From positions 1 to 8,945 of the forward strand of contig DUZM01000258.1 in the NCBI GenBank assembly GCA_013349485.1: a stretch of DNA of 8,945 bases, given 5' to 3'. The notes under the pieces were generated by a model that ran no database searches, was not told the DNA's origin, and saw only the letters and a list, made by a program, of their open reading frames with translations. Shown piece by piece: positions 1 to 6,663 of the stretch; position 1 is the stretch's first letter, and each line of letters opens with the position of its first letter. Made by a program: the position numbers and the translations under genes. The stretch comes from Candidatus Hydrogenedentota bacterium (GTDB taxonomy: Bacteria; Hydrogenedentota; Hydrogenedentia; Hydrogenedentales; SLHB01).

Positions 1-20
1 GGTAACGGATCGCGGCAAAC

Positions 21-32
21 GTGGTAGTATCC
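21..32 (+). promoter_or_regulatory. Candidate extended -10 promoter element before the hydrolase
   Basis: GTGGTAGTATCC holds a -10-like TAGTAT at 25-30 with an extended TG-type upstream base pattern. It lies 48 bases before the ATG at 81. No good -35 is visible in the few bases upstream of it. Its main support is an almost identical 12-mer (11 of 12) at 4363-4374 on the minus strand, upstream of the GH172 gene. Confidence 0.35.
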
Positions 33-80
33 AAGTAGAGATGGCGCGGGCAGTTGATTTCCTCGAAGGGTAACGACGCT

Positions 81-1193
81 ATGTTTGACCACGGTGTTCG
101 CGTGCGCGTGTTCCTGTTCGCGGGCATCTGCGCCCTCTTCGCGTGGGGCTGCCCTGACGACGCGTGCGATTCGCCCGATGGGGCCTACTGTCCGGTTCCG
201 GGGGCATACACGGTGGCCGCGCCCAAACGACTCGTGCTGTACGATCCGGATCGCGACCACAATCTTTCAATCAAGATATATCATCCGGAGGAAGCAGGTC
301 CCTTCCCGGTTATTTTGTTTTCGCATGGCGCGGGCGACTCGAAAGAAGGCGCGCCGTTGCTCACGCGGTTCTGGTGCAGCCACGGCTACGTCTGCATTCA
401 TCCGTCGCACTTCACTGAGGAGGAAGGCACAATCCCGTCCTACAGCCTTGCCCGGTTCAAACTCGAGTTCGAGTTGCTCGACCTGTTGGGGCCGCTGGCC
501 TGGTACGACCGCGTGCGCGACTTGACCTACATAGTGGATTCGTTCGGCGAGCTTGTCGAGTTAGAACCGGCATTGGCGGGCAAAATGGACACGGCGCGGA
601 TTGGCGTCGGCGGGCACTCGCTAGGCGGCTACACGGCATTGCTGGTCGGGGGCGTCCGGGTTCGGGACCCGCTGCTGGGCGATTTCATCGAATACTCAGA
701 CGGGCGCGTTGGGCCGATCCTGGTTATGTCCGGACCCGGCAATGACGACAACGAATTAGTCGAAGAGTCCTGGGCGCCACTGACGGGGCCCATGATGGTG
801 ATGGGCGGATCGCGCGACCCCGGCTTCTTCGGCGTCGCCATGGGCATACCGTCATCATGGCGGATGGAACCCTTCGAGTACGCGCCCGGCACGGACAAGT
901 ACAGTGTCTTTTTCGAGGGCGCCCGCCATCTATCGTACCTGGGACCGATGTCTATCGACGAGGACGCATACTGGTTCGATCAGTGGCCCGGCTCGCCGCG
1001 CGACCAAGCTGCCGCCGTCCTCCGCCCGGAATCCGCGGCGTTGGCTCAAGGGGCCATTTTCGGGGACGTAGCCGTGGCAAGCCTCGCGTTCTGGGACGCC
1101 TATCTGAAGGATGCGCCGGACGCAATCGCGTTCCTGCGATCGGGCCAACTCGAGGCGCGCAGCGCCGGAACCGTGTCGATCGAATGGAAATAG
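81..1193 (+). CDS. Exported alpha/beta hydrolase (dienelactone hydrolase / PAF-acetylhydrolase-like)
   Basis: The 370-residue product is a serine hydrolase of the alpha/beta fold. The nucleophile elbow GHSLGG is at 178-183 (Ser180). An oxyanion-type HGAG lies at 82-85 after a hydrophobic strand. Asp246 (GGSRDP) and His283 (GARHLS) are the likely other triad members. This order and the HGAG-plus-GHSLGG pattern resemble the predicted dienelactone hydrolase / chlorophyllase / PAF-acetylhydrolase group; the substrate (an ester) cannot be told. The N-terminus has basic residues, a hydrophobic stretch at about 8-23 and a Cys at 24 (sequence AWGC), so it is probably exported and possibly a lipoprotein, although the Trp makes the lipobox poor. 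The ATG at 81 is preferred, with GAAGGG ending 10 bases upstream. A TTG at 54 would add nine residues before the signal. It stands alone on the plus strand, 119 bases before the next gene. Confidence 0.87.
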   Translation: MFDHGVRVRVFLFAGICALFAWGCPDDACDSPDGAYCPVPGAYTVAAPKRLVLYDPDRDHNLSIKIYHPEEAGPFPVILFSHGAGDSKEGAPLLTRFWCSHGYVCIHPSHFTEEEGTIPSYSLARFKLEFELLDLLGPLAWYDRVRDLTYIVDSFGELVELEPALAGKMDTARIGVGGHSLGGYTALLVGGVRVRDPLLGDFIEYSDGRVGPILVMSGPGNDDNELVEESWAPLTGPMMVMGGSRDPGFFGVAMGIPSSWRMEPFEYAPGTDKYSVFFEGARHLSYLGPMSIDEDAYWFDQWPGSPRDQAAAVLRPESAALAQGAIFGDVAVASLAFWDAYLKDAPDAIAFLRSGQLEARSAGTVSIEWK

Positions 1194-1251
1194 CGCGTCC
1201 CCCTACGCATATTCAGAACTTACGCGCGGATTTGGGACTGTCTCGATTGCC

Positions 1252-1280
1252 TTGAGAATCGACTGGGTTTTGTGTAGAAG
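1252..1280 (+). promoter_or_regulatory. Candidate sigma70-like promoter of the URO-D-like gene
   Basis: TTGAGA (1252-1257) and TAGAAG (1275-1280) are separated by exactly 17 bases, with TGTG directly before the -10. A transcript would start near 1287, giving a leader of about 26 bases to the ATG at 1313. Each hexamer deviates from the E. coli consensus. The TAGAA core matches the other candidate -10 elements in this window. Confidence 0.5.
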
Positions 1281-1312
1281 GATACAGACTGAGACGGGAC
1301 AGGGACGCCGGC

Positions 1313-2371
1313 ATGTCCAAAGATACCATGACGTCGCGGGAACGTTGGCTGGCGGTGTTGAACCGTGAGAAACCCGATCGAATTCCCATGGACTACTGGG
1401 CCACGGAAGAGGCCACCCGGAACTTGTGCGCGCATCTCGAGTGCGATTTCGATGAAGCATGCACGCGCTTGCATATCGATCGGCGGCTGACGGTCGGCGG
1501 CAAGTACGTAGGACCTCCGTTGGCGGAAGAGACGAACGTCTTCGGCATAAAGACCCGCCTCGTGGACTATGGTGCAGGGCGCTATGCCGAGAGCGTCAAT
1601 GCGCCATTGGCTCGATACAACTCTGTTGTAGAAATCGAGGCGCACTACACGTGGCCGAGTCCGGACTGGTGGGACTACTCGCACCTGCCCGAGACGGTCA
1701 AGGGCAACGAAGATTGCATCGTTCAAGGCGGCTTGTCTGAGCCCATGTTGACGTACAAGCGGCTTCGGGGCGAGGCACAGGCGTTCATGGACCTACACGT
1801 AAATTCGGACATTGTCCATTACTGTCTCGGCAAATTGTTTGCGCTGGCCTATCAGGACGCCTTGCGCATCTTCGAGACCATCCCGGGCGTCGTGTCGATA
1901 ACGTACGTTGCCGAGGACCTTGGCGGGCAGGAGGGGCTGCTGTACTCGCCCGAGCACATCCGCGAGTTCTTCCTGCCCGGCATGAAGCGGATGATGGACT
2001 TGACGCGGCAGCACGGCTCTTTTGTCTTCACCCATTCCGACGGCGCGGTTCGCGACATCATCCCCGATCTGATCGACATCGGCATGCAGGTGTTGAATCC
2101 GGTTCAGTGGGTGTGTCCGGGCATGGAACGTGAAGGACTGAAACGGGATTTCGGCGACCGCATCGTCTTCCACGGCGCAATGGACAATCAACGCACGCTT
2201 CCGTTCGGTACAATCGACGATGTGCGGCGAGAGGTCCTCGACAATATCCGCATACTCGGCGCTGGCGGCGGTTACATCCTCGCCCCGTGCCACAATATCC
2301 AGTCTATCACACCGCCCGAGAACATCGTGGCGATGTACGAAACGGCGTACGCGGCGTCAAGCGCCGTCTGA
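1313..2371 (+). CDS. Uroporphyrinogen decarboxylase-superfamily protein (MtaA/URO-D-like, not HemE)
   Basis: The 352-residue product has the layout of the URO-D-like subfamily related to corrinoid methyltransferases. The N-terminal block REKPDRIPMDYW is at 18-29. A central EDLGGQEG is at 201-208, followed by the SPEHIREFFLPG helix. HSDG is at 241-244, with NPVQ at 262-265. A late barrel strand carries FHGAMDNQ (286-293), and a glycine-rich turn leads to ILAPCHNIQ (322-330). These C-terminal motifs are typical of URO-D-like paralogues thought to handle methyl groups or small one-carbon substrates. The HemE N-terminal signature is absent, so haem synthesis is unlikely. His241 and Cys326 could be metal ligands; this is inference. 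An AGGGA at 1301-1305 sits 7 bases before the ATG. A second ATG at 1328 is possible. No corrinoid protein or activase gene is adjacent. The last 15 bases overlap the convergent HD gene. Confidence 0.88.
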   Translation: MSKDTMTSRERWLAVLNREKPDRIPMDYWATEEATRNLCAHLECDFDEACTRLHIDRRLTVGGKYVGPPLAEETNVFGIKTRLVDYGAGRYAESVNAPLARYNSVVEIEAHYTWPSPDWWDYSHLPETVKGNEDCIVQGGLSEPMLTYKRLRGEAQAFMDLHVNSDIVHYCLGKLFALAYQDALRIFETIPGVVSITYVAEDLGGQEGLLYSPEHIREFFLPGMKRMMDLTRQHGSFVFTHSDGAVRDIIPDLIDIGMQVLNPVQWVCPGMEREGLKRDFGDRIVFHGAMDNQRTLPFGTIDDVRREVLDNIRILGAGGGYILAPCHNIQSITPPENIVAMYETAYAASSAV

Positions 2372-2968
2372 AATAGGGGTCGGGCGCGGATGGCCGGCCC
2401 GGGCGCAGATGGCGTCAAACAGCGCCGAGACGCACTCGACGCCTTGGTCGTCGAAGTTTTTGGGATTGGCCCAAAACTCCGCGAGTCGGCCCCGGCCCTC
2501 GCGCTCATAGATAGCGATCTTGAGCATCATTTGGGCCTTGTCAAGGGCTCGGACGAGCTTGGCCTCGGGACTTAATGCCTCGTGGAGCTCTCGATGCCAG
2601 GCCGCGTATATCCGGGGAAAGCCCGCGAACAGATCCTCGATTACGGCTTGTTCTGCATGTTGCTTGCCCTCTTTGAGATAGGTGTCGCCGTACGGCATAG
2701 GGATATCCATCAACTTCGCCTCGGACAAGTCATGGATAAGTGCCATCGCGAGGGCCTTGCTTCGGTCAAACTGGGTTGGGTGTTCCTCGACAAAGAGCAG
2801 CGTAAGCAGCGCGACAAAGTGGCTGTGGGCCGCCACGGACTCCGGCTCAGGCACCCCGCGGAGTACATAGCCCGCGCGGGGCACCCGATCCAGCGGATGG
2901 ATCGACTCAAACAACTGTACGACCCGCTCCGAGAACGTTTCTTGTGTTCTGTCCATCGATCCCGCCAT
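2357..2968 (-). CDS. HD-domain phosphohydrolase, YfbR/HDDC2-like (5'-deoxynucleotidase type)
   Basis: The 203-residue product is a compact HD-superfamily metal phosphohydrolase. All metal-binding positions are visible: His48 in ESVAAHS, His79-Asp80 in ALIHDLSEA, and Asp143 in VRALDKAQ. The block preceding the first His (RAGYVLRGVPEPES) and the EAKLMDIP segment after HD match the YfbR/HDDC2 group (HD_3 type, about 200 residues). Known members dephosphorylate deoxynucleoside 5'-monophosphates in the cytoplasm. The precise substrate here is inferred. ATG at 2968 is used; ATG at 2956 (199 residues, GGCGGGA just upstream) is equally likely. A GTG at 3064 would add 32 low-complexity residues overlapping the GH172 gene and looks spurious. 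It follows the GH172 stop by 53 bases without a terminator, so co-transcription is plausible, but the functions do not obviously connect. Confidence 0.88.
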   Translation of the reverse strand: MAGSMDRTQETFSERVVQLFESIHPLDRVPRAGYVLRGVPEPESVAAHSHFVALLTLLFVEEHPTQFDRSKALAMALIHDLSEAKLMDIPMPYGDTYLKEGKQHAEQAVIEDLFAGFPRIYAAWHRELHEALSPEAKLVRALDKAQMMLKIAIYEREGRGRLAEFWANPKNFDDQGVECVSALFDAICARAGHPRPTPISDGA

Positions 2969-3021
2969 ATGAAAGCGCAGACGAGCCCAAGTACACGCGT
3001 CCTCAAGCGATGCGCGACGTC

Positions 3022-4305
3022 CTATTTCCCCTTCTGGATTGCAGCAAGGGCCTCGATGTAACACGCCTCGGCTTTTGCGTAATCGGCGCCGTCAATGGCG
3101 CTGTCGGCGGCGGCCGCCTTTTCACGCACCGTGGGCAACCATTCGGGTTCGCCCTTCGCTTCCGCGAACATACGTTGAACGGCGGGCACGTATGTCGTAA
3201 CGAGTTCTTCGTGAGCCGTCATTGCCTTGTTGAAGTCCTCCGGGGCGATCGGTCGGCGTGCGGCAATGGGCAGCAGTTCGGGAAACGGCGCGTGCGGCTC
3301 CTTCTGATACCAGTACGCGACGCTTGCGTAGTCGTTGGCAAAGTCGTTGCCGTGTCCGTGTTCGATGGACATGCGCACCGATTTGTGGAACCGAATCGGG
3401 TCTTGCACGTACCACCGATACATGGCGTTCAACCCTTTGTATTGCTCGCCGTCCCTGTTCTCGACGAGCAAGAACCCCGTGTACGGGCCCGCGTATTCGA
3501 CATTCGGGCCGGCGCCCCCGCCGAATACCTCTTCGGTGCCCGTGCCGTGCTGCGACGGCGGCCATGTGTCGCCGTCGATGAACATCATGTCATCACCTTC
3601 CCCATACCAGCCGCCCTGTACGTTGTTGACTTCGAGGAATAGACCCGCGATGTGACCCTCGCCTTGCGCCTCGAGCATGACGTAGTTTTCGTCCCCGGTG
3701 AGATTCAGATTGGGTTCCTTGTTTTCCATGGTCTTCTTGACGGCGTCGCTGACGACAGTCAAGTTCTCGCGGCGCCATTGGGCGTGAAAACGGCCAATGG
3801 CGTTATCGGGCGGGGCATCCAGTTCCTCATAATCGATGTGATACCAGAGGGCGGCAGGCAGTCCGCCGAGCCAACGCTCGCTCTGGTTCTCGATCTCGAT
3901 ACGGGCGCCTCGGGCGAACGGCATCGGAAAGTAGCAGTTGTAGCCGTTGTTTGCGTGGAGCGGCCCCGAGCCCGCGTTGACGGCTACCATCAGCGACGCG
4001 AATCGTCGGACCGTGCAGTTGCCGATGCAGAAGAAATCCCCAAACGGCGCCTCGACGCTCGGCGTGTCCTCGCCGTCCCAAAACATTCGCAGGACGGCGT
4101 CCCGGTAGTCCCACAGCGCCGGCGTGATCATGGTGAAGTAGATGTGATTGATGACTCCTGGACCCCCAATATCCGCGAGCACTCTTGTCTCGCCCGGCGC
4201 GATGCCGACGGCATCATAGTTGCCGCCGGTCCGATCCCAGCTTGACGCCCGTTTTGTGCGTCCCGTGCGGATTCGGGCCATTTCGTGCCAGATTGCGTTC
4301 AGCAT
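3022..4305 (-). CDS. GH172 / DUF2961 family glycoside hydrolase-like protein
   Basis: The 427-residue product matches the DUF2961 family, now classed as GH172. Characterised members cleave alpha-D-fructofuranosides or D-arabinofuranosides. Family blocks in order: SSWDRTGGNYD (21-31), GGPGVINHIYFT (47-58), the FPMPF strand (126-130), WYHIDYE (154-160), FHAQWRREN (173-181), GGWYGEGDDMMFIDGD (231-246), HGTGTEEVFGG (253-263), and the HGHGND segment (316-321). Glu236 and Glu258 are the best candidates for the catalytic pair, because the family's two catalytic Glu lie about 21 residues apart around these motifs. The last 70 residues are helical and TPR-like. No signal peptide is visible, so it is likely cytoplasmic, or active on imported oligosaccharides. 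ATG 4305 is chosen for its strong AAAGGAG, 7 bases upstream; the open frame extends to 4374 but lacks a comparable site. Confidence 0.9.
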   Translation of the reverse strand: MLNAIWHEMARIRTGRTKRASSWDRTGGNYDAVGIAPGETRVLADIGGPGVINHIYFTMITPALWDYRDAVLRMFWDGEDTPSVEAPFGDFFCIGNCTVRRFASLMVAVNAGSGPLHANNGYNCYFPMPFARGARIEIENQSERWLGGLPAALWYHIDYEELDAPPDNAIGRFHAQWRRENLTVVSDAVKKTMENKEPNLNLTGDENYVMLEAQGEGHIAGLFLEVNNVQGGWYGEGDDMMFIDGDTWPPSQHGTGTEEVFGGGAGPNVEYAGPYTGFLLVENRDGEQYKGLNAMYRWYVQDPIRFHKSVRMSIEHGHGNDFANDYASVAYWYQKEPHAPFPELLPIAARRPIAPEDFNKAMTAHEELVTTYVPAVQRMFAEAKGEPEWLPTVREKAAAADSAIDGADYAKAEACYIEALAAIQKGK

Positions 4306-4307
4306 GA

Positions 4308-4318
4308 CTTTCTCCTTT
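4308..4318 (-). promoter_or_regulatory. Strong Shine-Dalgarno fixing the GH172 start
   Basis: Read on the minus strand, AAAGGAGAAAG lies just before the ATG at 4305. This near-ideal ribosome binding site is what decides the start over the upstream in-frame codon at 4374. Confidence 0.75.
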
Positions 4319-4362
4319 AAAGCTTCTTCCCTGCTTCGGTTCCCTTGACTATCGAGGAAGCG

Positions 4363-4374
4363 GGATTCTACCAC
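4363..4374 (-). promoter_or_regulatory. Candidate extended -10 promoter element of the GH172 gene
   Basis: On the minus strand GTGGTAGAATCC contains TAGAAT (4365-4370), one base from the TATAAT consensus. Transcription would begin near 4358, leaving a leader of about 50 bases. The -35 region is weak: TGGAAC at a 19-base spacing or GAACAA at 17. The 12-mer recurs with one change at 21-32 on the plus strand. Confidence 0.45.
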
Positions 4375-4491
4375 AGACCATGGCGCGTTGTTCCAGTCTG
4401 CGCGCGGCGTTCGGCAATGGGCCTTCCCCGGGCTCGCAACGCAACCGTAACGGGACGGCAGGCGGGGTATTCGACGGGCATAAAAGGGGGT

Positions 4492-4523
4492 GGAGATGCC
4501 GAGAGGGGGCGCCCGGCATCTCC
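4492..4523 (-). terminator. Probable rho-independent terminator of the cohesin gene
   Basis: A perfect 10-base inverted repeat (GGAGATGCCG / CGGCATCTCC, 4492-4501 and 4514-4523) encloses a 12-base GC-rich loop. On the minus strand it is followed by ACCCCCTTTTA, so the T-run is short. It begins 75 bases after the stop of the cohesin gene and before the promoter-like element of GH172, which suits a terminator between them. The weak T-tract leaves an RNA-stability or other role open. Confidence 0.55.
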
Positions 4524-4537
4524 GGTGAGGTGCGTCA

Positions 4538-4582
4538 CTCTAACATGTGTGTCAGAGATCCGCAGAGGATTAGACATCCTCT
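4538..4582 (-). other. Two further stem-loops in the 3' region of the cohesin gene
   Basis: CTCTAACA (4538-4545) and TGTCAGAG (4550-4557) pair around a four-base loop with one G-U type mismatch. AGAGGAT (4564-4570) and ATCCTCT (4576-4582) pair perfectly around a five-base loop. Neither is followed by a T-run on either strand. Together with the hairpin at 4492-4523 they form three stems within 91 bases, starting 15 bases after the cohesin stop codon. I see no coding sequence in 4306-4597. Confidence 0.5.
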
Positions 4583-4597
4583 CTTCGGGGGAAGATC

Positions 4598-5632
4598 CTA
4601 AAATATTTTCCGTAGCGCGATCAAACCGGCCAACACGATCAAAACCACCAGCAGCGCAAGTAGTCTGGGTGCCGGAAAACCACGCGGCGCCGCATCCTGC
4701 TCACGGACCCTGCCGACCGGATCTTCCGGTTCCCTCGCGATACGTTCAACTGTCGTTCCGTCCCCGCGCTCAAGGAGCTTCGTATTCACGATCGCATGCC
4801 GCTGCGTTTGATCGTGCGCCTCGTTTCTGGCGGCTGTCGCCGCTGAGCCGCTGGTTGCATCAGGCGCCTCGCCCTCCGAGGTCGGTGCCTCAGGCCCAAC
4901 GATCGCCTGCCGCATAGCGGCGACTTCGCGAAGAACCCGGTTCACGGCGCCCGGATCGCGCCCGGTCAACTCTTGTTCTACGCCGCGCGGCGCTTCCGGC
5001 TCGTCGCTTGATTCAACCGCGGCGACGCGCTTGCCCGTGTTTTCGAGCGCTCGTCGCTCACGATCTGCGCCGTCGGGCGCTGCAAGGCCGACCGGCGAAC
5101 CGGCCGACGCATCCTCGTCTCGCGTCGGCGCCTGCTCGCCCGGCTCCCCGAGACTGACCGCAAGTTCGCTACCCTGAGAAGCGACTTTCTCGCCCGCCGG
5201 CGAGGCAAGTGTCGTATTGGTGATTTCCAGGGTCGTTTGGGTCTCTGCCGACTGGGGCCGCCTTTTCAGAACGATGCGGGCGACTTCGCCGCTTCCGAAA
5301 CTCTCGCGATTAAGGCCCATTAGGACGACAGCCGACTCGCCTGGGCGGATTTCGTTCCATTGAACCTGCTTGCCCGCCGCCGCGGCCACCGTCCCCGCGA
5401 CCACGGACTCGAGGCTCAACACGGCCGGGTCGTATTCCAGGCGAAAGTCCAACGCCGCAATGTTAGCCTTGATGTCTCCATCGAGGAAAACAGTCAGTGT
5501 AATTCTGCTCTGTTCAACTGTAGATCCCCCGAGCCGCAACACACCCCCCGCTAGAGCTCTGGTCGGCGTCAGACTTAGCAGCGCCGACACCGACACACTA
5601 AGTGCGATGTATATCGGTCGGCTTTTTCGCAC
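4598..5632 (-). CDS. Secreted cohesin-like domain protein with C-terminal membrane anchor
   Basis: Starting from GTG 5632 the product has 344 residues. Residues 1-28 form a classic signal peptide: KSR, a hydrophobic core of about 15 residues, then a TRALA cleavage site. Residues about 32-160 resemble a cohesin/carbohydrate-binding beta-sandwich: LTVFLDGDIKANIAALDFRL, then EYDPAVLSLESV, and later GSGEVARIVLKR are the usual cohesin signatures. Residues about 161-318 are a linker rich in Glu, Ala, Pro and Asp and probably disordered. Residues about 323-340 are a membrane helix followed by RKIF, giving a proline-rich stretch, helix and basic end like exosortase or tail-anchor signals, but with no PEP motif. 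It is probably displayed on the cell surface or outer membrane; the partner is unknown. The frame stays open to GTG 5767 and has an ATG at 5725, which would give a long odd leader before the signal peptide. No dockerin partner is seen in this window. Confidence 0.78.
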   Translation of the reverse strand: MRKSRPIYIALSVSVSALLSLTPTRALAGGVLRLGGSTVEQSRITLTVFLDGDIKANIAALDFRLEYDPAVLSLESVVAGTVAAAAGKQVQWNEIRPGESAVVLMGLNRESFGSGEVARIVLKRRPQSAETQTTLEITNTTLASPAGEKVASQGSELAVSLGEPGEQAPTRDEDASAGSPVGLAAPDGADRERRALENTGKRVAAVESSDEPEAPRGVEQELTGRDPGAVNRVLREVAAMRQAIVGPEAPTSEGEAPDATSGSAATAARNEAHDQTQRHAIVNTKLLERGDGTTVERIAREPEDPVGRVREQDAAPRGFPAPRLLALLVVLIVLAGLIALRKIF

Positions 5633-5661
5633 GCAGGCTTGTCCGCCCCAGTGTGCATAAG

Positions 5662-5691
5662 AGTCTAGCCCAATGCCGTTGCCCTGTGCAA
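5662..5691 (-). promoter_or_regulatory. Weak candidate promoter for the GTG 5632 start of the cohesin gene
   Basis: On the minus strand TTGCAC (5686-5691) and TAGACT (5662-5667) are 18 bases apart. The TAGACT form agrees with the TAGAAT-like -10 elements elsewhere in the window. Transcription from here would leave a leader of about 20 to 25 bases to GTG 5632, excluding the longer starts. Confidence 0.3.
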
Positions 5692-5787
5692 TAGAGCCCC
5701 GACGCCGATCACCGTTCGCGCCCATATTCGCAACCTGTTTTATATCAAGTACTTGTCTTTGCTCCACCTGCGCGCATTGCTCTTTAG

Positions 5788-5816
5788 CGTGTATGGAGTG
5801 GTTTTTCTTATGTCAA
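5788..5816 (-). promoter_or_regulatory. Candidate upstream promoter of the cohesin gene
   Basis: A perfect -35 TTGACA (5811-5816, minus strand) is followed after 17 bases by a poor -10, TACACG (5788-5793). It lies just downstream of the palindrome at 5833-5848. The stretch 5633-5924 otherwise shows no convincing gene: it holds the two promoter candidates, the palindrome and an unused in-frame extension of the cohesin gene. Confidence 0.35.
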
Positions 5817-5832
5817 ACGCCGCGCAAAAATA

Positions 5833-5848
5833 TGTAAGCCCGCTTACA
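5833..5848. promoter_or_regulatory. Palindromic operator-like site
   Basis: TGTAAGC-CC-GCTTACA is a 16-base palindrome with perfect 7-base arms and a two-base centre. The half site TGTAAGC resembles operators of LacI-family and similar helix-turn-helix regulators, although those usually have a tighter centre (TGTAAGCGCTTACA). It lies 16 bases upstream of the TTGACA at 5811-5816, between the membrane protein gene and the cohesin gene. No regulator gene is in the window. Confidence 0.45.
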
Positions 5849-5924
5849 AATAACGACGCGGGGAAATGGCGATTATGCCTTTCCCTGCAACAGGCTGATC
5901 TATTCTTAACCAGTCAACCAGCCG

Positions 5925-6494
5925 CTACTTTGCTGTCGTCTGTTTCTTCTCGGCGCCGGCGGCCTCCGAGTGCTGTCCGGCTTCTTCGCCGGGCGTTTCT
6001 TTCGGGTGATGGACGTACGAACTAGGGAAAACCGAAGAAGTCTCCGCGAAGACGCGCCTATCTCCGAAGCAGTAGAAACGGAACAGGAGCCAAAAGAGAT
6101 AGAGCCACGCCGCCCCTTTCCCGGCCGCGAGCACATAGATCGCCACCTTCTGCTCCGTAACGTCCGTCTGGGCTGCATATGGAAGCACACTTATCACGCC
6201 GGGCAAGAATGCGACCAGGGCCGCTACGCCTATCTGAATGGCACGACCTAGGGCATCCATTTCCGGGACCTTCTCGCGACGGCACACCCGGAGCACGAAG
6301 AAGGCCATGTAACCGGCGAAGAACACCGTTATAAATGCCGGCCGATTGACCATGGCGTTCCGCTGAGCGACACGGGCCAATTCTTGAATGTGCAGAAAGA
6401 ACGGCTCCGGCATAAAACCCACAAATAGATACACGAGCCAAACGGCAAAGGTCGGTACACACCACCAATCCGGTGTCTTATTCGGATCGCTCAA
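5925..6494 (-). CDS. Integral membrane protein of unknown function, four predicted helices
   Basis: I do not recognise a family for this 189-residue product. Hydrophobic segments at about 12-29, 53-71, 85-106 and 118-142 suggest four membrane helices. They are joined by short loops, including a basic VCRREK loop at 70-75. The tail (about 145-189) is hydrophilic, rich in Glu, Ala, Lys and Pro, and probably disordered; by the positive-inside rule it and the N-terminus are likely cytoplasmic. No catalytic motif is visible. The start is a TTG at 6494, chosen because AGGAGG lies six bases upstream on the minus strand (6501-6506). It is transcribed away from aroA and is separated from the cohesin gene by 157 to 292 bases, so it may be a separate unit. 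Whether it serves the cohesin protein is unknown. Confidence 0.8.
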   Translation of the reverse strand: MSDPNKTPDWWCVPTFAVWLVYLFVGFMPEPFFLHIQELARVAQRNAMVNRPAFITVFFAGYMAFFVLRVCRREKVPEMDALGRAIQIGVAALVAFLPGVISVLPYAAQTDVTEQKVAIYVLAAGKGAAWLYLFWLLFRFYCFGDRRVFAETSSVFPSSYVHHPKETPGEEAGQHSEAAGAEKKQTTAK

Positions 6495-6500
6495 TCAGGA

Positions 6501-6506
6501 CCTCCT
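6501..6506 (-). promoter_or_regulatory. Consensus Shine-Dalgarno before a TTG start
   Basis: Minus-strand AGGAGG, six bases before TTG 6494-6492, is a full consensus site. It decides the start of the membrane protein, since no ATG or GTG is well placed. Confidence 0.75.
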
Positions 6507-6523
6507 GGGCATGCACTGCAGTT

Positions 6524-6553
6524 ATTGGAGCAAACGCGTCGGGCCAATGTCAA
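6524..6553 (-). promoter_or_regulatory. Candidate promoter of the membrane protein gene
   Basis: On the minus strand a perfect TTGACA (6548-6553) is followed after 18 bases by TCCAAT (6524-6529), a weak -10. A transcript from about 6517 would have a short leader containing the AGGAGG site. It diverges from the aroA promoter about 110 bases away. Confidence 0.4.
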
Positions 6554-6663
6554 CTTAGCTGGCCTAGCCGGTCGCGCCCCTGGGCCAAGCCGGGAGGACG
6601 TCCCATCCGGTTGCGCCGCGAGAACGTCTTATTACCAACACTTTTGCCTCGAGGTGGCTCTTT

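Noticed and set aside
1313..2371. Annotation as haem-pathway HemE
   Set aside because: The C-terminal motifs (HSDG, NPVQ, APCHNIQ) belong to the URO-D-like methyltransferase-related group, and the HemE N-terminal signature is missing.
2582..3061. Plus-strand frame of 159 codons opposite the HD gene
   Set aside because: It is a shadow of the HD gene, whose complete H-HD-D metal site on the other strand is decisive.
2969..3064. N-terminal extension of the HD protein from GTG 3064
   Set aside because: The extra residues overlap the GH172 3' end in another frame, match nothing typical of the family, and have no ribosome binding site.
3652..4245. Plus-strand frame of 197 codons opposite GH172
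   Set aside because: It is antisense to well-conserved DUF2961 motifs and has no domain-like sequence of its own.
4306..4374. Longer GH172 start at 4374
   Set aside because: The strong AAAGGAG is spaced for ATG 4305, and the likely -10 element lies inside the longer version.
5908..5924. Tandem CTGGTT copies after the membrane protein stop as a terminator or repeat element
   Set aside because: Only two short copies and a 5-base imperfect stem without a T-run; too weak to call.
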